Assembly (NCBI GenBank): GCA_004193285.1
Contig: SECP01000032.1
Coordinates: 1-64,000 of the forward strand
Source of the DNA: Myxococcales bacterium
GTDB lineage: Bacteria; Myxococcota_A; Polyangia; Polyangiales; Polyangiaceae
Direction of reading: 5' to 3'
DNA length: 64,000 nt
Shown here in pieces: positions 1 through 8,252 of this stretch. Positions within the stretch are counted from its first letter, which is position 1, and every line of letters begins with the position of its first letter. The notes under the pieces are model-generated. The model ran no database searches and was not told the DNA's origin. It was given only the letters and a program-made list of their open reading frames with translations. The position numbers and the translations under genes are program-made.

Positions 1-737
1 GTTCGGGGACGCGCGCTGGCTGGCCGCCTTCGGTGACAACGTCTTCGACATCGATATGCTGACGACCGCGGAGCTCGGCGTGGCGGTGCGGCCCAAGCCG
101 AGGCTCGAGGCCCAGCGAACGCGGGGGTGCCGGGCGTCGTCGGGGCGCGAGAGCCGAAGGGCGACGAGCTGCTGCCCATGGGTTTGGCGGGGACGACGGG
201 CGCGGCGGCCGCGGCTTGGGGCGGCACGGGGGTGCTGCCGTAAGCCAGGGTTTGGACGCGCTGGCGTTGAGCCTCCGGCGGCTTGGCGGCGAGCGGCACG
301 GCAACGACGGGCGCCGGCGACGCGAACGGCGCGGGCGCGGGCGCTGCTGCCGGCGCGGGTGCCGGAGCTTGGGCGCCGCGCTTGGCCAGCAGGGTGACCT
401 TGTCGATCATCTGCTGGGTGTCGAACGGCTTGTCCATGAAGTCGTCCGCACCGGCGGCGGCGCCGCGAGCCTTGTCGTAGGGCTGCGCCTTGTTGGAGAG
501 CAGCACCACCACCGTGGAGGGTGACGCTCCCTTGATCTGCTTGCACAGATCATAGCCATTGGTTCCTTCCAGGCCCGCGTCGATCAACGCGACTTGCGGG
601 CGCTCGGCCTGGGCCTTGGAAACCGCGTCCGCGGCATCCGCGGCCACCACGGTCTTGAAACCTTCCCCGGCAAAGGTGATTTCCATCACCTTGCGCATCG
701 TCTTGCTGTCATCGACGGCCAGCAGAGTCGTGGTCAC
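1..737 (-). CDS. Single-domain response regulator with Pro/Ala-rich tail (3' end not reached)
   Basis: Read on the minus strand from a GTG at 737-735, with a GGAGG Shine-Dalgarno at 742-746. The first ~120 residues are a CheY-like receiver: N-terminal LLAVDDSKTMRKVM gives the acidic pair, LIDAG gives the phosphoacceptor Asp, LLSNK the conserved Ser/Thr position and DDFMDKPF the conserved Lys-Pro. After that comes a long Pro/Ala-rich stretch with no output domain visible, typical of myxobacterial stand-alone receivers. The frame has no stop before base 1, and on the minus strand no stop exists in any frame in 1-243. Convincing coding character ends around base 110, where the opposite-strand phosphatase begins. 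The true C-terminus is uncertain. Confidence 0.7.
   Translation of the reverse strand, partial: MTTTLLAVDDSKTMRKVMEITFAGEGFKTVVAADAADAVSKAQAERPQVALIDAGLEGTNGYDLCKQIKGASPSTVVVLLSNKAQPYDKARGAAAGADDFMDKPFDTQQMIDKVTLLAKRGAQAPAPAPAAAPAPAPFASPAPVVAVPLAAKPPEAQRQRVQTLAYGSTPVPPQAAAAAPVVPAKPMGSSSSPFGSRAPTTPGTPAFAGPRASAWAAPPRRAPRSSAYRCRRRCHRRRPASARPR
2..397 (+). CDS. HAD-family phosphatase, C-terminal fragment (5' end outside the window)
   Basis: The first ~38 codons in this frame read like the end of a HAD-IB type hydrolase: GDNVFDIDML carries the conserved Gly-Asp-x-x-x-Asp of HAD motif IV and is followed by VAVRPKPRL, a common tail of this family. Codon third positions are nearly all G/C up to about base 117, after which the frame becomes Arg/Cys-rich and unconvincing although it stays open to 397. 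A one-base shift near 115 would instead lead into another frame containing AGVPGVVGAREPKGDELL and a TAA at 241-243, which looks more like a natural family C-terminus. A frameshift or sequence error is therefore likely. It runs convergently into the response regulator. Substrate unknown. Confidence 0.5.
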   Translation, partial: FGDARWLAAFGDNVFDIDMLTTAELGVAVRPKPRLEAQRTRGCRASSGRESRRATSCCPWVWRGRRARRPRLGAARGCCRKPGFGRAGVEPPAAWRRAARQRRAPATRTARARALLPARVPELGRRAWPAG

Positions 738-969
738 GCGTCCTCCAAATGAGCGGGCACGGGCATGAAACTAGTCCGGATTTTCGCCGGACCGAAATCA
801 TCGGCGCCCGGTCGAAAACTGTCAAGGATTTCGCAGGGCTGCGAAGCCACCGTTTCAGTAAGTGCAAGGGCGCCTCAGCGCAACCCGTGCCTGCGTGAGG
901 GGGCGGAGGGCCTGCTGAGGGCCTGCGCGCGAGATTGACCGAGCTCCGCGCCACGAGCAGATTTGAGGC

Positions 970-2025
970 GTGAGCTCACTCCCCAAGCGTGCCCGATCGG
1001 TCTTGTACGCCGCGGTTACGGAGTTCATCGCCTCCGGGGAGCCGGTCGCGAGCCGCACCCTGACCAAGAAGTACGGGTTCGAGCTCTCGGCCGCGACCAT
1101 CCGCAACGTGCTCGCCGACCTGGAAGAGACCGGCTACCTGACACAACCCCACACGTCGGCCGGCCGCGTACCGACCGCGGCCGCGTACCGACTGTTCGTC
1201 GACGCGCTCATGGAGGAGCGACAGCTCTCGACGGAGGAGCGCGCGGACATCGACGGCTGGTTCTCGGAGCTACCGCCGGGGACGGACTTGCTACGCGAGG
1301 CCGGGCGGCGCCTGTCGCATCTGTCGGGCGCGCCCGCGCTCTTGATCCGCGCCGGTAGCGCGACCCGCACGCTGCTCAAGCTGCGCTTCATCGCGACGCG
1401 GCCCGGTGAGCTGCTCGCGGTGATCGTCTTCTCCGACGGCACGGTGGAGAATCGGTTTTTGCGCATCGAGGAGGCGGTGAGCGAGGCGGAGCTCGAGCGC
1501 ATTCACAACATGCTGGAGGACGCGGTGTCCGGCCGCACGCTGGTGGACGTGCGCGAGCACTTCGTGAGCGGCTTGCGCGAACAGAGCGAAATCGGCGCGC
1601 TATCGCAGAAAGGTTGGGCGCTGGTGCGCGCCGCTGCGGAAGGCGCCGCGCGCGGCTTGACCATCGAAATCGAGGGCCAGGCTCGGCTGCTAGAGAGCCC
1701 GGAGTTCGGGGACGTGGGCAGCGCGCGCGAGCTCATGCGCGTGCTGGAAGATCGGCAGAGGCTGCTGGTTTTGCTGGACTCCGCGCTGTCCTCCGACAAC
1801 GTGCGGGTTTACCTGGGGGAGGAGGCGGCGAAAGCCGTAGGCTGCCCGGTGAGCGTGGTGACGGCGCCGTTTCGCGAGGAGGATGGCGAGAGCGCAGGAG
1901 CCCTCGGCATCATCGGCCCCACGCGCATGGACTTTCCGTTCGTGGTGCCGCGCGTCAGCGCCGCCGCCGACGCCATGAGCGCCGCCCTCGCGAAGGCGCA
2001 GGGCCCGAAGTCGCGCGCAGATTAG
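970..2025 (+). CDS. hrcA: Heat-inducible transcription repressor HrcA
   Basis: The 351-residue product has the HrcA signature: an N-terminal winged helix (residues ~1-75, with YIASGEPV-type and ATIRN-x-x-ADLEE motifs followed by the HTSAGRVPT linker) and a C-terminal GAF-like dimerisation domain. HrcA represses chaperone genes by binding the CIRCE inverted repeat and is kept active by GroEL. Length fits the family (about 340-350). The start is a GTG at 970 with a GAGG at 965-968, which is very close; no better start is visible. No CIRCE-like repeat is seen upstream in 738-969, and grpE, dnaK or groEL are not in the window, so the usual hrcA-grpE-dnaK linkage is broken here. The 738-969 stretch should hold divergent promoters for hrcA and the response regulator. 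Confidence 0.93.
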   Translation: MSSLPKRARSVLYAAVTEFIASGEPVASRTLTKKYGFELSAATIRNVLADLEETGYLTQPHTSAGRVPTAAAYRLFVDALMEERQLSTEERADIDGWFSELPPGTDLLREAGRRLSHLSGAPALLIRAGSATRTLLKLRFIATRPGELLAVIVFSDGTVENRFLRIEEAVSEAELERIHNMLEDAVSGRTLVDVREHFVSGLREQSEIGALSQKGWALVRAAAEGAARGLTIEIEGQARLLESPEFGDVGSARELMRVLEDRQRLLVLLDSALSSDNVRVYLGEEAAKAVGCPVSVVTAPFREEDGESAGALGIIGPTRMDFPFVVPRVSAAADAMSAALAKAQGPKSRAD

Positions 2026-2079
2026 CCTGCAAACGGCTGCCGTCGCGCCGCGCTTGTCTAGGGCCGGGGCGACCGAGCT

Positions 2080-3450
2080 ATGCTGCTCCGAATGGTTCAG
2101 GTGCCCCCGCTCCAAGGTGCTGTGGAAGAGCGCGCCATCGATCGCGCGCTGTCGCTGGCGCTCGGCGACGACAGTGAGGGCGCGCTGCGCATTGCGGCCG
2201 CGCTGCTGGAGGCCGAGCCGCTCTCCGCCTTCGATACCTTCGTGACCGCGTGGCTCCTCGGCAAACAAGGGCGCAAGGACGAGCTGGAGCTCGGGCTGCG
2301 CGCGGCGCTGGATCGCGCGGTGTTCGACGGCAACCTGCCGCTCGCGATCGCCGCGCAATCGCTGCTGCGCGAAGCGGAGCTGCCGGTAGAAGCCGAGCTG
2401 GAGGCGATGGCGTCCGCTTTCGCCAAAGGCTCCGCCCGCCTTTCGGAGAAGCGTGTCGCTCCTCCGCAGCTCGCAGCCGCGCCGGCGAAAGAGCCTCCGC
2501 CGCTGGACGAAGAGCTGGAAGGCGAAGCGCTTTTGGACCGCGCGAGCGAGATCTTGAAGGCGGCCACCGCCGCGCAAGACGAAGCCAGCCTCAGCTCAGC
2601 CGCTGGGCAGGTACCACCTCAGGTGCTGTTCAGCGCGCTGGACGCGCCGAGCTTTCAAGCCACCGTGGCCGCGTTCGAGGTGCGCTTCGTGCCGGACGAG
2701 CACGCGCTCGTCGAAGAGGGCACCGTGGGCAACGAGGCGTTCATCTTGGCGCGCGGCGAGCTGGACGTCTCGAAGAAGTCGATGAAGCCAGGCGGCGCTC
2801 CGCTCGCGCTCGCCCGCCTCGGCAAAGGCGCGCTCTTCGGGGAGATGGCGCTGCTCTCGTCCGCGCCGCGCACCGCGACCGTCACTGCGTGTCGGCCGAG
2901 CGTGGTGCTCGCCGGTAGCAAAGCCGCGCTGGACCGCGTGGCCGCGCAGGCGCCGGAGGTGGGCCGCGTGTTCGCCGAGTTCTGCCGGCGGCGCATGCTG
3001 GACAACCTGATGCGCACGAATTTCATCTTGCGCTCGGCGAGCCCTTCGGAGCGCCCGGCCCTGATCGAGCGCTTCACGGTGCGCCAGTTCGCTCAGGGCG
3101 AGCGGATCATCGCTCAGGGCTCACCGCCAGACGGCCTGCACATCGTCGCGCTCGGCGAGGTCAACGTGCTGCACCACGACGGCGAAGAGCCGACGCTCGT
3201 GGCCAAGCTCGGCCCCGGCGAGGTGGTCGGCGAGGTCGCCCTCATCCTCCGTCGCCCCGCGATCACGGACGTGGTCGCGCACCACCCGACCGTCACCCTC
3301 TTTCTGCAGCGCGATCGCTTCCTGGGCTTGGCGCGCGCCCACCCCAAAATCTTCGTCGAGCTCTACGAGCTGGCCGTGCACCGCGACCAGGAGACGGCCA
3401 TCGCCGCCTCCTCCGAAGCGGCCGAGACGGAAGACTTCGTCTTGGTGTGA
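2080..3450 (+). CDS. Protein with two cyclic nucleotide-binding domains
   Basis: 456 residues. The N-terminal ~180 residues are Ala/Leu/Glu-rich helices, possibly TPR-like. Two cNMP-binding beta-barrels follow at about residues 195-310 and 325-440. The first contains a phosphate-binding-cassette-like stretch GALFGEMALLSSAPRTATV; the second GEVVGEVALILRRPAITDV, where the usual Arg of the cassette is only partly kept. No DNA-binding domain is seen, so it is not a Crp-type regulator. It may bind cAMP/cGMP or only use the fold for protein contacts. ATG 2080 opens the frame; an ATG at 2092 is an equal alternative. It lies 54 bases after hrcA on the same strand. Confidence 0.8.
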   Translation: MLLRMVQVPPLQGAVEERAIDRALSLALGDDSEGALRIAAALLEAEPLSAFDTFVTAWLLGKQGRKDELELGLRAALDRAVFDGNLPLAIAAQSLLREAELPVEAELEAMASAFAKGSARLSEKRVAPPQLAAAPAKEPPPLDEELEGEALLDRASEILKAATAAQDEASLSSAAGQVPPQVLFSALDAPSFQATVAAFEVRFVPDEHALVEEGTVGNEAFILARGELDVSKKSMKPGGAPLALARLGKGALFGEMALLSSAPRTATVTACRPSVVLAGSKAALDRVAAQAPEVGRVFAEFCRRRMLDNLMRTNFILRSASPSERPALIERFTVRQFAQGERIIAQGSPPDGLHIVALGEVNVLHHDGEEPTLVAKLGPGEVVGEVALILRRPAITDVVAHHPTVTLFLQRDRFLGLARAHPKIFVELYELAVHRDQETAIAASSEAAETEDFVLV

Positions 3451-3547
3451 GCCCTCGCCGCGAGCCGGGGCCTGGCTTCTAAGCCATCCCGGCCCGGCCC
3501 CCGGGACTCCCTTGACCGCTCCGCGGTCGGCAGCTAAGTCCCCGGGC

Positions 3548-4180
3548 ATGTTTAGCCGTTCGTTCAGTGTCTTCGGCGCCCTGCTACTGGGCCTCACCGT
3601 CGCCGCGCCCGCCGCCGCCCAGGCCCAAGCCAAAATCGCCGTCGTGGACACCGAGCGCGCCGTCATGGAGACGGAAGACGGCCTGCGCGCCCAGGCAACC
3701 CTGAAGAAGCTCTTCGACTCCAAGCAGCACGAGCTGGACAAGAAGCAGGAAGAGCTCGTCAAGGAGCGCGAGGACATCGAGAAGCAGCGCGACGTGCTCA
3801 GCAAAGGCGCCCTCGCGAAGCGCGCTGACAAGTGGCAGCGCGACATGATGCAGCTTCAGCAGAAGTTCGTGGAGTACAACCAGGACATCCAGAAGAAGCA
3901 GAGCGAGCTCACGCAGCCTGTCTTCCAGAAGACGATGAACATCATCCGTCGCCTGGCCACCCAAGAAGGCATCGACATGGTGGTGGACAAGAAGGCCGTC
4001 CCCTACGTCCGTAGCGACCTGGATTACACGGACCGCGTCATCACCATGTACAACTCGGGTGGTGCCGGCGCTGGCGACGACAAGGCCGCCCCCGGCGCGA
4101 AGGACGCGCCCAAGGCGCCCGCCGCCAAGGCGCCCGCTCCGATGGCGCCGCCCGTCATCGCGCCGCCCAAGACGCCATGA
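3548..4180 (+). CDS. Periplasmic chaperone of the Skp/OmpH family
   Basis: 210 residues from ATG 3548; a TTG at 3512 is in frame but would put 12 residues before a good signal peptide. Residues 1-25 form a Sec signal peptide ending in APAAAQA, followed by KIAVVDTERAV, the typical first beta strand of OmpH, then a long charged coiled coil (about residues 50-115) and the family C-terminal motif with IDMVVDKKAVPYV. A Pro/Ala/Lys-rich tail of about 35 residues is extra. Skp holds unfolded outer-membrane proteins during transit to the BAM complex. Its neighbour downstream is fabZ, as in the conserved bamA-skp-lpxD-fabZ order, but lpxD is missing between them and bamA is not upstream. Confidence 0.88.
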   Translation: MFSRSFSVFGALLLGLTVAAPAAAQAQAKIAVVDTERAVMETEDGLRAQATLKKLFDSKQHELDKKQEELVKEREDIEKQRDVLSKGALAKRADKWQRDMMQLQQKFVEYNQDIQKKQSELTQPVFQKTMNIIRRLATQEGIDMVVDKKAVPYVRSDLDYTDRVITMYNSGGAGAGDDKAAPGAKDAPKAPAAKAPAPMAPPVIAPPKTP

Positions 4181-4193
4181 GGCGAGGGCGAGG

Positions 4194-4655
4194 CTGCTGA
4201 CCAAGAAGCCGCTCAAGATCCAGATCTCCAAAATCTTGGAGATCTTGCCGCACCGCTATCCGTTCGTGATGGTGGACCGCGTGACCGAGATTGTGCCCCA
4301 CAAGAGCATCCGCGGGCACAAGATGGTCAGCTACAACGAGCCGTGGAGCCAGGGACACTTCCCTGGCCGCCCCATCATGCCGGGCGTGCTCATCATCGAG
4401 AGCCTCGCGCAAATCGGCGGAATTCTGGCGTACGCGTCGGACCCGTTCGATCCGCACACCAGCCTCATGTACTTCCTGGGCATCGACAAAGCGAAGTTCC
4501 GCCACATCGTCGTCCCCGGCGACAAGCTGGACCTGATGGTGGAGGTGCTCCACCACCGCTCCAACGTGTGGAAGCTGCGCGGCGAAGCCACCGTAGACGG
4601 CACGCTGTGCGCCTCCGGTGAGCTGCTCGCATCCATCGTCGACCGCGACGGCTGA
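4194..4655 (+). CDS. fabZ: 3-hydroxyacyl-ACP dehydratase FabZ
   Basis: The protein has the FabZ hot-dog fold signature: LPHRYPFVMVDRV with the catalytic His, and HFPGRPIMPGVLIIESLAQ with the catalytic Glu. It removes water from 3-hydroxyacyl-ACP in fatty acid elongation. The start is a problem: no ATG, GTG or TTG lies at a sensible place. GTG 4059 would add ~45 implausible Arg/Pro residues inside the skp gene, and the first TTG falls just before the active site. The best reading is a CTG at 4194 or 4197 (giving a leader before KIQISKILEILPHRYP), translated by coupling to the skp stop at 4178-4180. A hairpin follows the stop. Confidence 0.88.
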   Translation: MLTKKPLKIQISKILEILPHRYPFVMVDRVTEIVPHKSIRGHKMVSYNEPWSQGHFPGRPIMPGVLIIESLAQIGGILAYASDPFDPHTSLMYFLGIDKAKFRHIVVPGDKLDLMVEVLHHRSNVWKLRGEATVDGTLCASGELLASIVDRDG

Positions 4656-4662
4656 GCAAAGG

Positions 4663-4682
4663 GGGCTGCCACTCCGCAGCCC
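4663..4682 (+). terminator. Hairpin after fabZ, likely terminator
   Basis: GGGCTGC at 4663-4669 and GCAGCCC at 4676-4682 are perfect inverted arms around a 6-base loop, starting 7 bases after the fabZ stop. There is no T-run on the plus strand, so it may act as a weak or Rho-assisted terminator, or protect the mRNA end. Confidence 0.5.
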
Positions 4683-4831
4683 GAATTGCAGAAGCTACCG
4701 TGCCGTCCCTCGGCACCCCCGTTCGAGCGCTACTCAGCGGCGCCGGGTGGCCCCGCACAAAGAAAGAGCGACGCGGCCCCCAGCGGTTCCGCATCGCTCT
4801 CGTGGGTACGGCGTCAGCTCGTTGCGGAGCT

Positions 4832-5029
4832 TTACGGAGCCTTCTCTTCCACCTTGTCCGCGGCGGCATCCGCCTTGTCCGCGGCGGCGTCCGCCTTGTC
4901 TTCGGCACGCTCGGCAGCGCGTTCGCTGGAAGCCGCGTCGTCCGCGCTCTTCGCCGTCTCCGAGTCACCGCCGCACGCCACCGCCATCGTCGAGAGGACC
5001 AAAGCACCCAAAATAAACGAATTTCGCAT
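4832..5029 (-). CDS. Small Ala-zipper-like lipoprotein
   Basis: 65 residues from ATG 5029. Residues 1-19 are a lipoprotein signal peptide with the lipobox MAVAC, so mature Cys19 should be lipidated, and the following GGDS lacks an Asp at +2. The rest is an acidic/basic, Ala-rich helix with a repeated DKADAAADKADAAADK, giving heptad-like Ala spacing similar in style to Lpp/OprI lipoproteins. It lacks a C-terminal Lys that would attach to peptidoglycan (it ends KAP). The frame can be extended upstream to 5491, but that part is out of character. Function unknown; a structural outer-membrane lipoprotein is an inference. Confidence 0.72.
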   Translation of the reverse strand: MRNSFILGALVLSTMAVACGGDSETAKSADDAASSERAAERAEDKADAAADKADAAADKVEEKAP

Positions 5030-5262
5030 GGCCTGCGTACGAGCACACATCATGCCAACCGCGCGCCCAACAATGGCGGGGAGACTCGTGTGGCGCGGCA
5101 ATGCGGCCCGCGTCGTAAACGCCCGTCGCGCCAAATTGACTCGGCATGCAGAGTTGCGCCGGCTTAGCTGCTGGCCCAACAGCGCTCGTGTCCTGCCCGT
5201 TCTCGCGCGCCAGCGACTGGCCCCTTTGCCCGCCAATCTCCCCCGCAACGAAAACTCGACCT

Positions 5263-5577
5263 TCACGCCGGAGCTTGGAGCTTGTCCAAGACTTCCGCGG
5301 CATCGATGAGCTGACCGGCGTCCGCTTCGGCAGCAGAGATGTCGAGCTCTCGCAGAAACTCGGCCCGGAGCCATGTCGTCAACCAAGCTGCGGCTCGCGT
5401 ACGCCACCCATTTCAGCGATACCGGGCGCATCGTCTCGACGAGACTAGCAGCGAGCTCCCTGAGGCGAGCCAAGGCCTCGGCGCCGGACAAGGTCGTGTC
5501 GTTGGCAGACTCGATCTCCTCGTAGGCGCCGGAATCAACGAAGCCCTTCGTGCTTCGCCAAGGTTGCCTCAGAGGCT
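5263..5577 (-). pseudogene. Frameshifted remnant of a ~105-residue gene; only content of 5030-5634
   Basis: This fills the otherwise empty 605-base stretch 5030-5634. On the minus strand one frame (about 5577 to 5390) reads FVDSGAYEEIE...LARLRELAASLVE, and a second frame (about 5412 to 5263, stop TGA) reads WLTTWLRAEFLRELDIS...LIDAAEVLDKL. Both have high G/C third positions and continue each other if one base is added or lost near 5390-5400. Neither piece has a convincing start codon alone. No family was recognised; the tail vaguely recalls short antitoxin-like proteins, which is weak. It is either a decayed gene or a sequencing slip. Bases 5030-5262 show nothing beyond the upstream region of the small lipoprotein. 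Confidence 0.42.
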
Positions 5578-5634
5578 AATGCGACCGGGAGAAGGAAGCT
5601 GCCAGCAGATGGAGCGCCAGCGTCTCGAAGCGCG

Positions 5635-7095
<1,461 letters not shown>

Positions 7096-7175
7096 TCTGC
7101 TCAGTCTAGCGGTAAACGCGCTGAAATCTTCAGCCTTCAGTGATACTTCCGCGAGCCAGCACTAGGCGCGCCCGC

Positions 7176-8252
7176 TCACGTGCGCCCACGGCGACTTACC
7201 CTGCGGTACAGCGCGGCACCTGCGAGGAGGAGCGCAAGGCTCGCGCTGCCCGCGCGTTTCGCGTTCGTTACCGCACAGCCGCCATCGGCGCTTGGCGTGG
7301 GTTCAGGCGCCACTCCCGCCTCACCACCCGCCGCCGGCATACCTGCCTCACCTGCTGGCGCTTCACCGCCTTCGCCGCCTTCGCCGCCTTCGCCGCCTTC
7401 GGCCGGCGGAGCCCACGGCGAACCGGCGCCCGCCTCCTCGAAGGCGCGCTCCACGAGGGGGCCGAAGTAGCTCAGATCCGTGTACTTTGGTGCCGCGCTG
7501 GGGCTCGTACAATCGAGAGCGACGCTCGAGAAGATGCCGATCAAATCGCCCTCTGCCGCGATTGCCGGGCCACCGCTGTCGCCTTCGCACGGGCCCGCAC
7601 TCACCGTAAACGTTCTAATCCACTGACCGACCGCAAGGGCCGTCGCGGCGCGTTCGCTTCGCACCGCCTTCTCTTGGGTTGAGTTGAGGCCACTGCCGTA
7701 CCCCACCACGGTCATGGAATCTCCAACCGCGACTCTCACGCCGCGACGGATTCGATAAGTTGGTAGCTCGAGCGGGTGGTCCAAAACGACGAAAGCCAGG
7801 TCGTTCTGGCAAATCGTCGTTGAGCCGGTGGAAATGATGCTGACGCCTTGAGCGAGCGGGGCCCCGGTAGGAGTGGGGCCCGCATAAACACTGACCTTTT
7901 CTGGTGCGACCGGTGCCCCGAGGGAAGCTCCGCTGCTTCCGGACACCACGTCCCCCTTGGCGTCACACGTGAAGGGCACATTCGAAGGATTTTGCGAGAC
8001 CACGTGAAGGGCCGTGGCGAGCAGATTCGGCGCGACGAGCGCGCCGCTTCCGATCTTCGTCACTCGCTGGCCGCCGACGTTTCTGATCTCGGACATCACA
8101 TACAGGACGCCCGCGCGAGACGAACCGGTGGGCTCGCCGCCGAGCACCGCTTGGCGCTCGATTAGGGGGGCGGTGTCAGGAGCCCCACAGGCCGTCAGCA
8201 GCACCCAACCAAGCGTCGCCGCCGCGCTGCGGCTCAGAAGCTGGTGATGCAT
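7176..8252 (-). CDS. Secreted trypsin-like serine protease with MYXO-CTERM-like tail
   Basis: 358 residues. Signal peptide with lipobox-like LLTAC (Cys22). The S1 (chymotrypsin-like) catalytic triad is visible: His in ATALHVVS, Asp in NDLAFVVLD and Ser in CEGDSGGPA. After the protease domain comes a Gly/Glu/Ala-rich linker with four GGE repeats, then GGCAVTNA, a hydrophobic stretch and an Arg-rich end (YRRVSRRGRT), the layout of MYXO-CTERM surface-sorting signals. Having both a lipobox and a sorting tail is odd. The start overlaps the stop of the upstream gene by 19 bases, so the two are probably translationally coupled. Confidence 0.85.
   Translation of the reverse strand: MHHQLLSRSAAATLGWVLLTACGAPDTAPLIERQAVLGGEPTGSSRAGVLYVMSEIRNVGGQRVTKIGSGALVAPNLLATALHVVSQNPSNVPFTCDAKGDVVSGSSGASLGAPVAPEKVSVYAGPTPTGAPLAQGVSIISTGSTTICQNDLAFVVLDHPLELPTYRIRRGVRVAVGDSMTVVGYGSGLNSTQEKAVRSERAATALAVGQWIRTFTVSAGPCEGDSGGPAIAAEGDLIGIFSSVALDCTSPSAAPKYTDLSYFGPLVERAFEEAGAGSPWAPPAEGGEGGEGGEGGEAPAGEAGMPAAGGEAGVAPEPTPSADGGCAVTNAKRAGSASLALLLAGAALYRRVSRRGRT

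Noticed and set aside
738-969. CIRCE operator upstream of hrcA
   Set aside because: No TTAGCACTC-N9-GAGTGCTAA-like inverted repeat is present.
1690-2577. Long minus-strand frame of 295 residues under hrcA and the cNMP-binding gene
   Set aside because: Composition is His/Arg/Gln-rich and it shadows two well supported genes; a common effect in high-GC DNA.
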